The notes under the pieces: model-generated | Told to the model about the DNA's origin: nothing | Databases searched by the model: none | What the model saw: the letters and a program-made list of their open reading frames with translations, nothing else | Translations under genes and position numbers: made by a program | NCBI RefSeq assembly: GCF_900167605.1 | Contig: NZ_FUYH01000007.1 | Location: 95,885-159,884 of the forward strand | Length of the DNA stretch: 64,000 nucleotides | Origin: Caloramator quimbayensis | GTDB lineage: Bacteria; Bacillota; Clostridia; Clostridiales; Caloramatoraceae | Direction: 5' to 3' | Shown here: positions 32,402 to 42,866 of the stretch, piece by piece | Layout: each line of letters begins with the position of its first letter | Numbering within the stretch: position 1 is the stretch's first letter

Positions 32402-34648
32402 TTATTCTTCAAAGGAACTATTATAAAAATCCTCTTTGCTTACAAGAACTTGTCTTGGCTTGCTTCCTTCCTGAGGGCCGACAATTCCACGCTGTTCCAT
32501 TTGTTCAACTAATCTTGACGCTCTATTGAATCCAACTCTAAGTCTTCTTTGAAGCATAGAAGCTGATACTTGGCCATATTCAACTGCAATTTTTATAGCT
32601 TCAGGAAGAAGTTCGTCAACATCTGAATCATCGCTTGCTAAATCGTTTTTATTTTCTATAACTTCTATAATTTCATTATTATATATAACGTTACTTGAAT
32701 CCTTAAGATAATTTACCACTTTTTCAACTTCTTTTTCAGATATGAAAGCACCTTGTATTCTTATAGGTTTATTCTCTCCTATAGGAAGAAATAACATATC
32801 ACCTTTTCCAAGAAGTTTTTCAGCCCCTGACATATCAAGAATTGTTCTTGAATCTACCTGACTTGATACGGCAAAGGAAATACGGGATGGTATATTAGCC
32901 TTTATAAGACCTGTTATAACATCAACCGAGGGCCTTTGTGTTGCGATTACAAGATGCATTCCAGCAGCTCTTGCCATTTGTGCAAGTCTGCAGATTGCAT
33001 CTTCTACTTCGTTAGGTGATACCATCATAAGGTCTGCAAGTTCATCTATTACTATAACTATTTTTGGCAATTTCAACTCAGGGTTCGTTTTTTCCATTAG
33101 TTTATTATAGCTTTCAATATTTCTAACATTGTTTTCTGCAAAGAGCTTATATCTTTGAGTCATTTCGTTTACAGCCCAATATAAAGCGGATGCAGCTTTT
33201 TTAGGCTCAGTTACAACAGGTATTAATAGATGCGGAATACCATTATATATGGATAGCTCTACTACTTTAGGATCAATTAAAAGCATCTTAACATCCTCTG
33301 GGGAAGATTTATAAATTAAACTTGTTATTAATGTATTTATACAAACACTTTTACCCGAACCCGTTGCACCTGCTATTAGAAGATGAGGCATTTTTGATAA
33401 ATCTGCTATCATGCATTTACCGCTTATATCTTTTCCAAGAGCAAAAGCTAATTTTGAACTAAATTCAGTGAATTCATTTGATTCTATTACTTCTCTTAAC
33501 GTTACAGATACAATTTCCTTATTGGGAACTTCAATTCCAACTGCGGCTTTTCCAGGTATTGGTGCTTCAATCCTAACCATAGGAGCTGCAAGATTAAGTG
33601 CAATATCATCTGAAAGATTAACAATTCTACTAACCTTTACTCCGGGACTTGGATGAAGCTCATATCTTGTAACTGAAGGTCCTCTACTTACTTGTACAAC
33701 CTTTGCCTCAACTCCAAAGCTTAAAAGAGTTTCTTCAAGTATCTGTGCATTATTTAATAGTTCCTTTTTATCTTGAATATTTCCTTTATTTTTATTCTCA
33801 GTAAGAAGTTCAATAGGAGGAAAAACGTATTCGGTTTTTTTTGAATCTAATTTATTTTTATTTATCTCCTTTGAAATATCTTCTTGATATGAACTTTTAG
33901 TATCGTTTTGAGAATTTAAATTAGTTTCTTCATTTGTTTCTTTTATAAAATCAAGTATTTTAATCTTTTTATCTAAATTATTTATGTTATCCTCATATTT
34001 TTTTACAATATTCTCCTGGTTGCTTTTTTCAGTTTCAGTATCTATTGATGCTTCATTAGTATTATCATTTATTTTTATTTTTTCCTTTTTTAAAGTCTTT
34101 CTTTTCTTTATATTAGAAATAGCATTGTTAAGAATGTTTCCAATTGATATTTCAGTAGATAATATAGTAAATATTAAAACTAAACAAGTTAGTATTATAT
34201 AAGTTCCTATTTTATCGAATATGTATATTAGAGGAATATCAATAAATTCGCTTACAACTCCTCCGCCTTTTCTTAAAAGTCCAAGCTCATAGGCTTTAAA
34301 TAATTTATCCATATAATCTAAATTTTTGTTGCTATATGAATAATTTAAATGAATCAATAATAATAGAGTATATATTATAAGACATATAGATATAAATCTT
34401 TGTCCTATATTAAATCGTGTTTTATTTATTATAAGAGCAATTCCTACTATGAAGAGTATTGGAGGAAAAATGTATGAACCAATTCCGAGCAATCCAAAAA
34501 AGAAATCTCTAAAAATTTTCCCTGCTAATCCTGATGGTTCCACATATATGCTAAGTCCTGTTAATAAGGAAATAGCAACGACTATTATTCCATAAATTTC
34601 ATTTTTATAACTTGATTTTGAAGAATTTTCTTTTGCCTTTTTTGCCAT
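32402..34648 (-). CDS. DNA translocase FtsK/SpoIIIE
   Basis: 748 residues from the ATG at 34648 behind GGGGTGA. It pumps chromosomal DNA through the septum in division and sporulation and activates Xer recombination. Four N-terminal membrane segments (about 18-170), an acidic Lys/Asn/Glu-rich linker (about 180-290), the alpha-beta motor with Walker A GATGSGKS (about 426-433), LLIDPKVVELSIY, VIVIDELADLMM (Walker B) and ATQRPSVDVITG. The C-terminal gamma winged helix (SASMLQRRLRVGFNRASRLVEQMEQRG) reads the directing DNA motifs. FtsK and SpoIIIE cannot be told apart by sequence alone. Confidence 0.95.
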   Translation of the reverse strand: MAKKAKENSSKSSYKNEIYGIIVVAISLLTGLSIYVEPSGLAGKIFRDFFFGLLGIGSYIFPPILFIVGIALIINKTRFNIGQRFISICLIIYTLLLLIHLNYSYSNKNLDYMDKLFKAYELGLLRKGGGVVSEFIDIPLIYIFDKIGTYIILTCLVLIFTILSTEISIGNILNNAISNIKKRKTLKKEKIKINDNTNEASIDTETEKSNQENIVKKYEDNINNLDKKIKILDFIKETNEETNLNSQNDTKSSYQEDISKEINKNKLDSKKTEYVFPPIELLTENKNKGNIQDKKELLNNAQILEETLLSFGVEAKVVQVSRGPSVTRYELHPSPGVKVSRIVNLSDDIALNLAAPMVRIEAPIPGKAAVGIEVPNKEIVSVTLREVIESNEFTEFSSKLAFALGKDISGKCMIADLSKMPHLLIAGATGSGKSVCINTLITSLIYKSSPEDVKMLLIDPKVVELSIYNGIPHLLIPVVTEPKKAASALYWAVNEMTQRYKLFAENNVRNIESYNKLMEKTNPELKLPKIVIVIDELADLMMVSPNEVEDAICRLAQMARAAGMHLVIATQRPSVDVITGLIKANIPSRISFAVSSQVDSRTILDMSGAEKLLGKGDMLFLPIGENKPIRIQGAFISEKEVEKVVNYLKDSSNVIYNNEIIEVIENKNDLASDDSDVDELLPEAIKIAVEYGQVSASMLQRRLRVGFNRASRLVEQMEQRGIVGPQEGSKPRQVLVSKEDFYNSSFEE

Positions 34649-34711
34649 AAAAATCATCACCCCATAAATATATTCTATATGTTTAATAAAAACCCTTCAA
34701 CTTAAAAATAA

Positions 34712-34737
34712 AGAGGAAAGGCTATTGCTTTTCCTCT
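34712..34737 (-). terminator. Terminator at the end of the tepA-like gene
   Basis: AGAGGAAA and TTTCCTCT with a 10-base loop, overlapping the stop codon, with a T-containing tail on the minus strand. ftsK, 73 bases on, would need its own promoter or readthrough. Confidence 0.6.
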
Positions 34738-35450
34738 ATTAATTGATTTAGCTTTTTAATTGCATCACTTATTCCCCCTACCTCATCCATAAGTTTTACT
34801 TCAACAGCCTGCTTTCCTATAAGTATCGTACCCATATCGTTTAAAAGTTCATCGGTTTGAAGCATAAGCTCTCTTAGTTTTTCTTCAGAGATACCTGAAT
34901 TTCTTACAATAAAACTAATAATTCTATCCTGCATTTTTTTAAAGTAGTCAAAGGTTTGGGGTACTCCTATCACAAGACCATTCATTCTTATGGGGTGAAC
35001 TATCATCGTTGCTGTTGGTGATATATAGGAATAATTTGCTGATACTGCTAATGGAACACCTATGCTGTGGCCTCCTCCAATTACTAAAGAAACAGTTGGC
35101 TTTGAAAGGCTGTTAATCATTTCTGCAATTGCAAGCCCAGCTTCTACATCACCTCCAACCGTATTTAATATAATAAGCAATCCTTTAATATTAGGGTTTT
35201 CCTCAACTGCAACAAGCTGGGGAATTATATGCTCATATTTAGTTGCCTTAGTTTGAGGGGGAACAGCTATATGACCTTCAATTTGTCCAATTATGTTTAA
35301 TACATGTATATTGGAAATATGTTCAGGAATTTGTGTGTTTCCTATTTCTTTTAAATTTTCTAATTTTTCATTTTTATTCTCCGCAATATTTTCTTTAATA
35401 TCTTCATTATCTGATTTAATGCCTTTGTTTATATTATTTTTATGTACCAT
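34722..35450 (-). CDS. ClpP-fold protease of the TepA/YmfB type
   Basis: 242 residues. After a charged, unstructured N-terminus (1-45) comes a ClpP/crotonase-like serine protease fold. The nucleophile is Ser129 in [11 protein letters not shown] and the His is His152 in [26 protein letters not shown] is the glycine-rich strand. There is no signal peptide. Bacillus TepA is a germination/translocation-related protease next to ftsK/spoIIIE, the same place as here. The ribosome binding site is GAGGTG. Confidence 0.9.
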   Translation of the reverse strand: MVHKNNINKGIKSDNEDIKENIAENKNEKLENLKEIGNTQIPEHISNIHVLNIIGQIEGHIAVPPQTKATKYEHIIPQLVAVEENPNIKGLLIILNTVGGDVEAGLAIAEMINSLSKPTVSLVIGGGHSIGVPLAVSANYSYISPTATMIVHPIRMNGLVIGVPQTFDYFKKMQDRIISFIVRNSGISEEKLRELMLQTDELLNDMGTILIGKQAVEVKLMDEVGGISDAIKKLNQLIEEKQ

Positions 35451-35516
35451 GATTACACCTCACAATTTATAATAACCTATATTATATTTTAACCATTGAA
35501 GCAAAATATAAACAAA

Positions 35517-35542
35517 AAACAGGCTTATATTAAAGCCTGTTT
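35517..35542 (-). terminator. Terminator after aspartokinase
   Basis: AAACAGGCTT and AAGCCTGTTT, six-base loop, just past the stop codon of the aspartokinase gene. Confidence 0.8.
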
Positions 35543-35547
35543 AAAGA

Positions 35548-36729
35548 TTACAGCTCAAAAGCTTTATGAAGTGCATTTATTGCCTTAACCGTATCTTCTT
35601 CCTTAACCAGACACCATATTGTCGTATGGGAATCTGCTGTTTGCAAAACTTTTATCTCATTATCCTTTAAAGTTTTTAATATTTTAGCCATTACTCCTGG
35701 TACTCCTCTTATGCCGCTCCCTATAGCTGCAATTTTACTGCAGTTATTTATCATTTTATAATTAAATTTCTTTAAGTCTAATATATATTTAACTCTTTCA
35801 GAATCAGAACCATCTATAGTGAAAACTTTATAATTAGGGAAAATATTAATTAGATCAATACTAATACCATAGTCAGCAAGTAAATCAAATAATTCATTAT
35901 TATCTATTTCATCATCTTCAAAAAAGATACTTATTTGAGTTCTATTAGGCATATGTGTAATTCCGGTAATTAATTTTTTATTATAGCCTTCAGAACTTAT
36001 TACTGTTCCTTTCGCATTTGACATGGTATTTTTTATTAATAAAGGGACATTCCCTCTCATCGCATATTCAACTGCCCTTGGATGTATAACTTTTGCCCCT
36101 TGATCTGCAAATTGAAATACTTCACTATAGTTAATTTTTTCAATTACCTTTGCATCAGGTACTATTCTTGGATCAGCAGTCATAATTCCATCTACATCTG
36201 TATATATTTCAATCGCTTCAGCTTTTAGTGCATCTCCTAAAACAGCCCCTGTAACATCGCTCCCCCCGCGGCCGAGAGTAGTAAAATCTCCATTTTCAGT
36301 CATTCCTTGAAAACCCGTGACTATAGGAATAATATTCTTGCTTAAAAGTTCTATCAATTTTGATGTTTTAACAGTTTTTATCTCAGCATTTCCAAAATTA
36401 TTGTCAGTTATTATTCCTGCCTGACCACCAGTTAAAACAACAGTTTTATAGCCTTTCTTTAAGAAAGTTTCAGATAAAACAACTGCTGAAATTATTTCTC
36501 CGCAGCACATAAGCAAATCTATTTCCCTTTTATTTGAAGTACTTTTATTTTCTATAAGAGATAATAGTGTATCAGTAGCATAAGGATCTCCTTTTCGTCC
36601 TATTGCAGAAACAACTACTACAGGATTATATCCTTTGTTTATTGCTTCAATAACTTTATCGCATACCATTTCTCTTCTTTGTTGTGTTGCAACAGATGTT
36701 CCACCGAATTTTTGAACTAAAATTTTCAT
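35548..36729 (-). CDS. Aspartokinase
   Basis: 393 residues. It phosphorylates aspartate as the first step to lysine, methionine, threonine and diaminopimelate. The kinase motif is QKFGGTSVA at the N-terminus, then GFQG, TTLGRGGSDVTG and YTDVDGIMTADPRIV. Two ACT domains (about 260-393) form the allosteric part. Single-chain class without an internal beta start is likely. In Bacillus the dapG aspartokinase sits in the same neighbourhood with pitrilysin, dut and ymxH genes, so a DapG role is plausible. Confidence 0.93.
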   Translation of the reverse strand: MKILVQKFGGTSVATQQRREMVCDKVIEAINKGYNPVVVVSAIGRKGDPYATDTLLSLIENKSTSNKREIDLLMCCGEIISAVVLSETFLKKGYKTVVLTGGQAGIITDNNFGNAEIKTVKTSKLIELLSKNIIPIVTGFQGMTENGDFTTLGRGGSDVTGAVLGDALKAEAIEIYTDVDGIMTADPRIVPDAKVIEKINYSEVFQFADQGAKVIHPRAVEYAMRGNVPLLIKNTMSNAKGTVISSEGYNKKLITGITHMPNRTQISIFFEDDEIDNNELFDLLADYGISIDLINIFPNYKVFTIDGSDSERVKYILDLKKFNYKMINNCSKIAAIGSGIRGVPGVMAKILKTLKDNEIKVLQTADSHTTIWCLVKEEDTVKAINALHKAFEL

Positions 36730-36807
36730 TTTAAAGCCCCCTTATAGTTGAAAACACATTTAACTAATATTATATTATACAACTATATAGAGGGATTGTG
36801 AAAAGAT

Positions 36808-37053
36808 TTATATTTTATGATCAAAAATAATTGTTTTTTCACAGACTTTCATCATATCTTCCCAAGGAATTTCAATGCTTATGTTATCTTTAAAAGAAAA
36901 TAGTGAGCCTTTGCTTTTATAAACTTGTACACCTACAATATTTCCATTTGTTCTATCAAAAACCATTTCACAATCTCCAAGATAGCCGTATTTATCACCG
37001 TTAAATACATTGATGATTTCAAGATTGAGCAAATCAGACATTCTTTTACTCAT
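36808..37053 (-). CDS. YlmC/YmxH-family PRC-barrel protein
   Basis: 81 residues. A PRC-barrel-like fold: RMSDLLNLEIINVFNGDKYGYLGDCEMVFD, then a strand pair ending IEIPWEDMMKVCEKTIIF. Family members are linked to sporulation or unknown. It lies between dut and aspartokinase, as ymxH does in Bacillus. Confidence 0.88.
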   Translation of the reverse strand: MSKRMSDLLNLEIINVFNGDKYGYLGDCEMVFDRTNGNIVGVQVYKSKGSLFSFKDNISIEIPWEDMMKVCEKTIIFDHKI

Positions 37054-37104
37054 ATTTTTTCCCCCTAATAAATTTATTTATATATTATATTAAAAAAGGG
37101 CGGC

Positions 37105-37545
37105 TTATAGACCAGTTGATCCAAAGCCGCCTCTATCTCTTTGAGTTTTATCAAGTTCATCAACTTCAATTATTTCAGGGATTTCAATTTTATTTATTAC
37201 CATTTGAGCAATCCTGTCACCTCTGCTAATTATAAAAGGCTTATTTCCAAAGTTTATCATGATTAAATTGATTTCTCCTCTATAGTCGCTGTCAATAGTT
37301 CCAGGAGTATTTACAAAGGATATTCCATATTTTAATGCCAAACCGCTTCTAGGCCTTATTTGAGCTTCATAATTTTGTGGAAGTGCGATAGAGATACCAG
37401 TAGGTATAATTTTAATTTCCATAGGGTTTATAATTGTTGTTTCTGCTACGTTTGCATAAAGGTCCATTCCTGCTGAACCAGAAGTCATATATTTTGGGAT
37501 TGGTAAATCCTTTGCATTTTCAAGTCTTTTTATTAAAAGTTTCAT
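37105..37545 (-). CDS. dut: dUTP diphosphatase
   Basis: 146 residues, trimeric dUTPase. It removes dUTP and supplies dUMP. The five motifs are visible: [35 protein letters not shown] and the C-terminal RGGFGSTG. It starts inside the last codons of the peptidase gene (four-base overlap). Confidence 0.96.
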   Translation of the reverse strand: MKLLIKRLENAKDLPIPKYMTSGSAGMDLYANVAETTIINPMEIKIIPTGISIALPQNYEAQIRPRSGLALKYGISFVNTPGTIDSDYRGEINLIMINFGNKPFIISRGDRIAQMVINKIEIPEIIEVDELDKTQRDRGGFGSTGL

Positions 37546-38807
37546 ATAATGCCTCCTAAAGCATCCTTAAATTTGTACTCATCTACATTACGTCCTACAG
37601 CTGCAGCTGAAAATATACCTTCTTTAAAAACAATATCTATTACTTCATTTACATCATCTATTGTAATCATATCAATTTTATTTAGTATTTCTTTAGGTTC
37701 AAAAACTTTACCAAGCATAAGTTCAGATTTTCCTAAGCTAAACATTCTGCTGGACATACTTTCAAGACCTAAAATATAATTACCTTTTAATTGCTCTTTT
37801 GCTTTAACTATATTATCGCTGTTCATCTTATTTTTAAGCATAGTCTTTATTTCACTAAGTACAAGTTCCATAGCGTTATTTATATATTGCTCATTTAATG
37901 CAAAATAAATATTAAAAATTCCCTTATTTTTATATGCTGAAGGAAAGGAATATATAGTATATACATATCCTTCTTCTTCTCTTAATCTTTGAAATAATCT
38001 TGAACTTGTTCCAGCTCCAAAATAATTATTTATTGCAAGGAGAGTATAAAGTTTATCGTTCCCAAGTTCTATTCCATTAAGAGTAAGTGCAACATGTATT
38101 TGTTCAATATCTTTATTTTTTACTATGATGTCTCTGTTTATAGCTGGATAAGATAATGAAAAATCGAATTTATTATTATTTTTTAAAGTCCCAAATGTAT
38201 TGTTTAATTTACTTATTAGTTTATCTTCATCAAAATTCCCAGTAATTGATATTACAATATTTTCAGGTATATAAGTTTTATTAAAATAGTTTATTATTTT
38301 TTCTCTGTCTAATTCCTTAATTGTTTTATTTGTACCAAGTATAGGATATGATAGGGAATCATTTCCCCATGTTGCTATAGAAAGTATATCTGATACAAGA
38401 TCCTCAGGAGAATCTTCATACATATTTATTTCTTCCTGAATAACACTTTTTTCTTTTTCTATATCTTGCATTGCAAACTTGGGATTTAAAAGCATATCGC
38501 TAAGTACATCAATTCCTACATCAAAATGTTCATCAAGCAATTTTACATAAAAACATGTAGCTTCCTTGCCAGTAAAAGCGTTTATTTGACCTCCAAGTTC
38601 CTCTATTTCAGAAGCAATCTGTTTAGCGGTTCTATTTTTTGTACCCTTAAACATTATATGTTCAATAAAATGAGAAACTCCATTATTAGCAGTGTTTTCA
38701 TATCTTGAACCGCTTCCAATCCAAAGACCTATGCTTATAGAGTTTACATAGGGAATATGCTCTGTAATAACTCTGATTTTACTATCCAATATATATCTTT
38801 TGTACAT
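37542..38807 (-). CDS. M16-family zinc peptidase (pitrilysin, YmxG/MlpA-like)
   Basis: 421 residues. The inverted zinc motif HFIEH stands in [15 protein letters not shown], with the third ligand Glu further on in [14 protein letters not shown]. The C-terminal homologous domain lacks the motif, as usual. Bacterial members act in peptide turnover and resemble mitochondrial processing peptidase. The gene downstream of pnp in the order pnp-peptidase-dut is standard in Firmicutes. The 281-base gap before it (38808-39088) is AT-rich with only the pnp terminator and presumably its promoter. Confidence 0.94.
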   Translation of the reverse strand: MYKRYILDSKIRVITEHIPYVNSISIGLWIGSGSRYENTANNGVSHFIEHIMFKGTKNRTAKQIASEIEELGGQINAFTGKEATCFYVKLLDEHFDVGIDVLSDMLLNPKFAMQDIEKEKSVIQEEINMYEDSPEDLVSDILSIATWGNDSLSYPILGTNKTIKELDREKIINYFNKTYIPENIVISITGNFDEDKLISKLNNTFGTLKNNNKFDFSLSYPAINRDIIVKNKDIEQIHVALTLNGIELGNDKLYTLLAINNYFGAGTSSRLFQRLREEEGYVYTIYSFPSAYKNKGIFNIYFALNEQYINNAMELVLSEIKTMLKNKMNSDNIVKAKEQLKGNYILGLESMSSRMFSLGKSELMLGKVFEPKEILNKIDMITIDDVNEVIDIVFKEGIFSAAAVGRNVDEYKFKDALGGII

Positions 38808-39054
38808 ATAATCCTCCCAAATTCAATTAAATAGTTTACATCATTTAAAGCCAACATTTTTATTATAAATAATATAGTTATTTCAAGCAATAATAATAAA
38901 TACTTTTGTAAAAATTATTGTATACCGATTTAACAAATTTACTATATATAAATCTAAATTTAAATTATATTGTTAATATTACCAATATTTAATTAATATA
39001 AACTTATATATAAGATAGTTAACATAATATATATTATGTTATTAATTTTTTAGC

Positions 39055-39083
39055 AAAATAAAAAAGGCTTTTTATAAAAAGCC
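39055..39083 (-). terminator. Terminator after pnp
   Basis: On the minus strand, GGCTTTTTATAAAAAGCC, a nine-pair palindrome, followed by TTTTTATTTT, six bases past the pnp stop codon. Confidence 0.85.
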
Positions 39084-39088
39084 CTTTA

Positions 39089-41206
39089 CTATGAGTTGCT
39101 TTCTTTTTTTGTGTCCGAATCTTCTTTCTTTATGGCATCTTTTCTTGAAAGATTAATTCTTCCCTGATTATCTATGTCTGTTACTTTAACAAGTATTTCA
39201 TCACCAATATTTACTACATCTTCAACTTTGTTTACTCTTTCATGTGCTAATTTGGAAATATGCACAAGTCCTTCTTTGCCTGGCAGTACTTCAACAAAAG
39301 CTCCAAAGTTAGTTATTCTGTTTACTCTTCCAAGATATATTTCGCCTACCTGTATATCCTTTGTGATACCTTCAATAATCCTTTGAGCTTTTTTGCCGCT
39401 TTCAACATCAGGAGCGCATATAAATAATCTTCCATCGTCTTCAATATCTATTTTAACTCCTGTTTCTGCTATAATTTTATTTATGGTCTTTCCTCCTGGT
39501 CCAATTACATCTCTTATTTTGTCAGGGTCTATCATCATAGTTATTATTCTTGGCGCATATTTTGAAAGTTCTTTTCTTGGCTCAGAAATAACTTTTAACA
39601 TTTCACTTAGTATAAACATTCTAGCTCTTCTTGCCTGGTCGATTGCCCTTTTAATTACATCATTTGGAAGACCTGCTATTTTAGTGTCTACTTGTATTGC
39701 AGTAATACCTTTTTCAGTTCCTGCAACTTTAAAATCCATATCGCCAAAAAAGTCTTCTATTCCTTGAATATCTGTAAGAACTTCAGCTTCAGTAATATCA
39801 TCGTTTGTTACAAGCCCCATTGCTATGCCTGCAACTGGTCTTTTGATTGGAACTCCTGCATCCATGAGAGAAAGGGTACTTGCACAAACGCTTGCTTGAG
39901 ATGTTGAACCGTTTGAACTTAAAACTTCTGATACAAGCCTTATAGTATATGGGAATTCTTCTTCTGACGGTATAACAGGCTCTAAAGCTCTTTCAGCAAG
40001 GGCACCATGTCCTATTTCTCTCCTTCCTGGTCCTCTTAAGAATTTAACTTCCCCTGTTGAATATGGAGGGAAATTATAATGATGCATATATCTTTTAAAT
40101 TCTTCATCTCCAAGACCATCAAGTACTTGAACATCACCTAATGCACCAAGAGTTGCAGCTGTCATAACCTGTGTCTGCCCTCTTTGGAATAATCCAGAAC
40201 CGTGCGTTCTTGGAAGCATCCCTACATCGCAGTACAAAGGTCTTATTTCTTCAAAGCTTCTTCCATCTGGTCTGCGTTTATCCCTTAGTATCATTGTTCT
40301 AACATGCTCTTTCATAATCCTGTACATTACATCATCTATATCTTTTTCAGCTTCTGGGAAAATTTCAGCAAAATGTTCGAATACTTCTTGCTTTACTTCA
40401 TCAGTTTTATTTTGTCTTTCTTCTCTATCTGTATACTGCAGTACTTCCCAAAGTTTATCAGTACAATATTCTCTAACAGCATTTTCTATTTCATCTGGAA
40501 CATGATAAAGCTGAGGAACTACTTTTTGCTTGCCAATTTCTTTAGTTATTTCTTCTTGAAATTTAATAATCTCCTGACAAGCATTAAATCCAAACATTAT
40601 TGCATCATACATAACGTCCTCTGGTATTTCTTTTCCGCCGGCTTCTATCATCATTACTCTTTCTTTTGTTGCACATACTGTTAAATGAAGATCACTTTTT
40701 TCTCTTTCCTGCGAAGTAGGATTAATAACAAATCTACCATCAATTCTTCCAACTAAAACTGAACCTACTGGATTGTCAAAGGGTATATCGGATATACACA
40801 GTGCAAGAGAAGCTCCGTTCATTGCAAGAAGCTCTGGAGGATTGTCTGGATCTACAGATAATACTGTACAAACAATTTGAACATCATTTCTATATCCTTT
40901 AGGAAATAAAGGTCTTAAAGGTCTATCAATAGCTCTTGCAGATAATATGGCTTTTTCAGTAGGTTTTCCCTCTCTCTTAATAAAACCTCCAGGGATTTTC
41001 CCAACAGCATAAAGCCTTTCTTCATAATCAACGCTTAATGGAAAAAAGTCAACACCTTCTTTAGGCTCAGGTGATGCATTTGCAGTAACAAGCACTACAG
41101 TTTCACCATAGCTTATCATAACCGCACCATTTGAAAGCAGAGCATATTTACCAATATCTGCTTTTAGCGGTCTGCCTTCAAAAGTAGTTTCAAAAACACG
41201 ATGCAT
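39089..41206 (-). CDS. pnp: Polyribonucleotide nucleotidyltransferase (PNPase)
   Basis: 705 residues. It degrades RNA 3' to 5' by phosphorolysis. Two RNase PH domains (about 1-230 and 300-540; [41 protein letters not shown]), then a KH domain ([19 protein letters not shown]) and S1 domain ([33 protein letters not shown]), then an acidic tail. The ribosome binding site AAGGAGG precedes the ATG. A leader with a clear hairpin lies upstream. Confidence 0.98.
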   Translation of the reverse strand: MHRVFETTFEGRPLKADIGKYALLSNGAVMISYGETVVLVTANASPEPKEGVDFFPLSVDYEERLYAVGKIPGGFIKREGKPTEKAILSARAIDRPLRPLFPKGYRNDVQIVCTVLSVDPDNPPELLAMNGASLALCISDIPFDNPVGSVLVGRIDGRFVINPTSQEREKSDLHLTVCATKERVMMIEAGGKEIPEDVMYDAIMFGFNACQEIIKFQEEITKEIGKQKVVPQLYHVPDEIENAVREYCTDKLWEVLQYTDREERQNKTDEVKQEVFEHFAEIFPEAEKDIDDVMYRIMKEHVRTMILRDKRRPDGRSFEEIRPLYCDVGMLPRTHGSGLFQRGQTQVMTAATLGALGDVQVLDGLGDEEFKRYMHHYNFPPYSTGEVKFLRGPGRREIGHGALAERALEPVIPSEEEFPYTIRLVSEVLSSNGSTSQASVCASTLSLMDAGVPIKRPVAGIAMGLVTNDDITEAEVLTDIQGIEDFFGDMDFKVAGTEKGITAIQVDTKIAGLPNDVIKRAIDQARRARMFILSEMLKVISEPRKELSKYAPRIITMMIDPDKIRDVIGPGGKTINKIIAETGVKIDIEDDGRLFICAPDVESGKKAQRIIEGITKDIQVGEIYLGRVNRITNFGAFVEVLPGKEGLVHISKLAHERVNKVEDVVNIGDEILVKVTDIDNQGRINLSRKDAIKKEDSDTKKESNS

Positions 41207-41263
41207 TAATTAACCTCCTTTCAAATTTGAAAACATAAAAGTATAATATGTATGTTTTTTATA

Positions 41264-41294
41264 AAATCTCTACATAAGCAAGAAGCAGAGATTT
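41264..41294 (-). promoter_or_regulatory. Leader hairpin of pnp
   Basis: AAATCTCT and AGAGATTT around a 15-base loop, 58-88 bases before the pnp ATG. It lies in the 344-base gap between rpsO and pnp (41207-41550), which holds no other structure besides the rpsO terminator at its far end and AT-rich promoter-like sequence. PNPase leaders fold into stems used for autocontrol in other bacteria. Confidence 0.45.
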
Positions 41295-41521
41295 ATATAA
41301 GCATAGTAATTTAATATAAGTTGTTTGAAGAAATATAAATAGTAAAAGAAAATTCCTATCATATGTATTATTTTAAGTATAAATTTAAAAAATTATAAGC
41401 TTAAAATAGCTTTAATTAAAAACAAATATACTTAATTATACCATAATTATCATATTGATTGCTAATTTTTTTAAACATCTTTACATATGAAGGGATATGG
41501 AAAAATACTTATATAAACAAT

Positions 41522-41542
41522 AAGAGCGGTCTTGCCGCCCTT
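41522..41542 (-). terminator. Terminator after rpsO
   Basis: On the minus strand, AAGGGCGG, loop CAAGA, CCGCTCTT with a G-T pair, just after the rpsO stop codon. Confidence 0.8.
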
Positions 41543-41550
41543 AAAATGTG

Positions 41551-41814
41551 TTATTTTCTTATACCAAGTTCATTGATTAAATGACGATATTTTTCAATAT
41601 CAGTTTTCATTAAATAATTTAATAAACCTCTTCTTTGACCAACCATTTTTAATAGACCTCTTCTTGAATGATGATCTTTCTTATGCTGCTTAAGATGCTC
41701 AGTTAAATGATTGATCCTTTCAGTTAAAATAGCAATTTGAACTTCAGGTGAGCCTGTATCTCCTTCGTGTCTTTCAAATTTTTTCATTAATTCTTGTTTT
41801 TTTACTTTATCCAT
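41551..41814 (-). CDS. rpsO: 30S ribosomal protein S15
   Basis: 87 residues with the family-typical [57 protein letters not shown]. It binds the 16S rRNA central domain early in assembly. The ribosome binding site is GGAGGTG. The 102-base leader (41815-41916) contains ACAAAG/CTTTGT pairing around a GC-rich CTCCGGCG, a candidate S15 autocontrol structure; this is not proven by eye. Confidence 0.98.
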   Translation of the reverse strand: MDKVKKQELMKKFERHEGDTGSPEVQIAILTERINHLTEHLKQHKKDHHSRRGLLKMVGQRRGLLNYLMKTDIEKYRHLINELGIRK

Positions 41815-41916
41815 TAAAACACCTCCAAATTTTTATAAACGCCTTGAACAAAGCTTTCGCCGGAGATACGATAAACTTTGTACAGGTTACAGTGACTATT
41901 ATATCAAAAGACTTTT

Positions 41917-42855
41917 TTAATGTAAACAAAAATTATCTAATTCAAAGTATCTCTTTGCAGTATATATATCATTATAGACCCTTTTTTTAAGTTCTTCAAT
42001 ATTATTAAACTTTACTTCATCACGTATAAACTTTAGAAATTCTATTTTTACATATGAATCGTAAAGGTTTTCGTTTACATTTAATATATGTGTTTCAAGT
42101 ATTCTTTCTTTGCAATCTAATGTAGGGGCGAAACCTATATTGCTGATGGATGGATACTTTTTTTCATTAATATATGTTTGAGTTATATAAACTCCATTTC
42201 TTAAGCAAAGATTTAATGGTATATCTAAATTAGCAGTAGGAAAACCTAATTTATTACCAAGATGCTTACCCTCTATAACTGAGCCATAAAAAAACAAGTT
42301 GTATCCGAGCATTTGGTTTGCCTCTTCAATTTTTCCTTCTTCAATTTTTTTTCTTATTTTGCTGCTTGAGATACTTATATTGTTTAAGGTAACCTTTTCA
42401 ATTACTTTTAAATCGTAATGATATATGTTTTGATATTTTCTTAAAAAATCTACATCCCCTGTTCCAAATCTTCCAAATGTAAAATTATAACCGCAAACTA
42501 TTGACTTTACATTAAATTGTTTATGTAAACATTCTATAAAATCAATTGGCATAATATTTGCAAATTCAGCATTAAAATCTATAAAAAATACATAGTCAAC
42601 ACCAAGGGATTTAAATATTTGTACCTTTGTTTTGTTATCAGTTATTATTTTTATATTATGTTCAGGTTTTAAAACATTAAAGGGATGCTTATTAAAAGTA
42701 AAAACTGCACTTTTAATTTTTTTCGATTTTGCTGATGACACTGCTTCTTTTATTAATTTTTGATGACCTATATGGATTCCATCAAAGGTGCCAAGAGCAA
42801 TGCATAAATCTTCATCAATTTTAATATTTTGCATCTTATCTTCAATAACAATCAT
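41917..42855 (-). CDS. ribF: Bifunctional riboflavin kinase/FAD synthetase
   Basis: 312 residues. It makes FMN and then FAD. The N-terminal adenylyltransferase domain shows ALGTFDGIHIGHQKLI, CGYNFTFGRFGTGD and SSSKIRK. The C-terminal kinase domain shows GNKLGFPTANLDI and the closing NGVYIT...NIGFAPT. It is the last gene of the rimP-nusA-infB operon, 11 bases after truB, placed next to rpsO as in most Firmicutes. Confidence 0.96.
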   Translation of the reverse strand: MIVIEDKMQNIKIDEDLCIALGTFDGIHIGHQKLIKEAVSSAKSKKIKSAVFTFNKHPFNVLKPEHNIKIITDNKTKVQIFKSLGVDYVFFIDFNAEFANIMPIDFIECLHKQFNVKSIVCGYNFTFGRFGTGDVDFLRKYQNIYHYDLKVIEKVTLNNISISSSKIRKKIEEGKIEEANQMLGYNLFFYGSVIEGKHLGNKLGFPTANLDIPLNLCLRNGVYITQTYINEKKYPSISNIGFAPTLDCKERILETHILNVNENLYDSYVKIEFLKFIRDEVKFNNIEELKKRVYNDIYTAKRYFELDNFCLH

Positions 42856-42866
42856 ATTTTACACCT

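Noticed and set aside
36730..36807. Lysine riboswitch before the aspartokinase
   Set aside because: The gap upstream of aspartokinase is only 78 bases and AT-rich, too short for the lysine riboswitch.
39393..39767. 124-codon plus-strand ORF opposite pnp
   Set aside because: Shadow of the pnp frame; no start signal and no domain.
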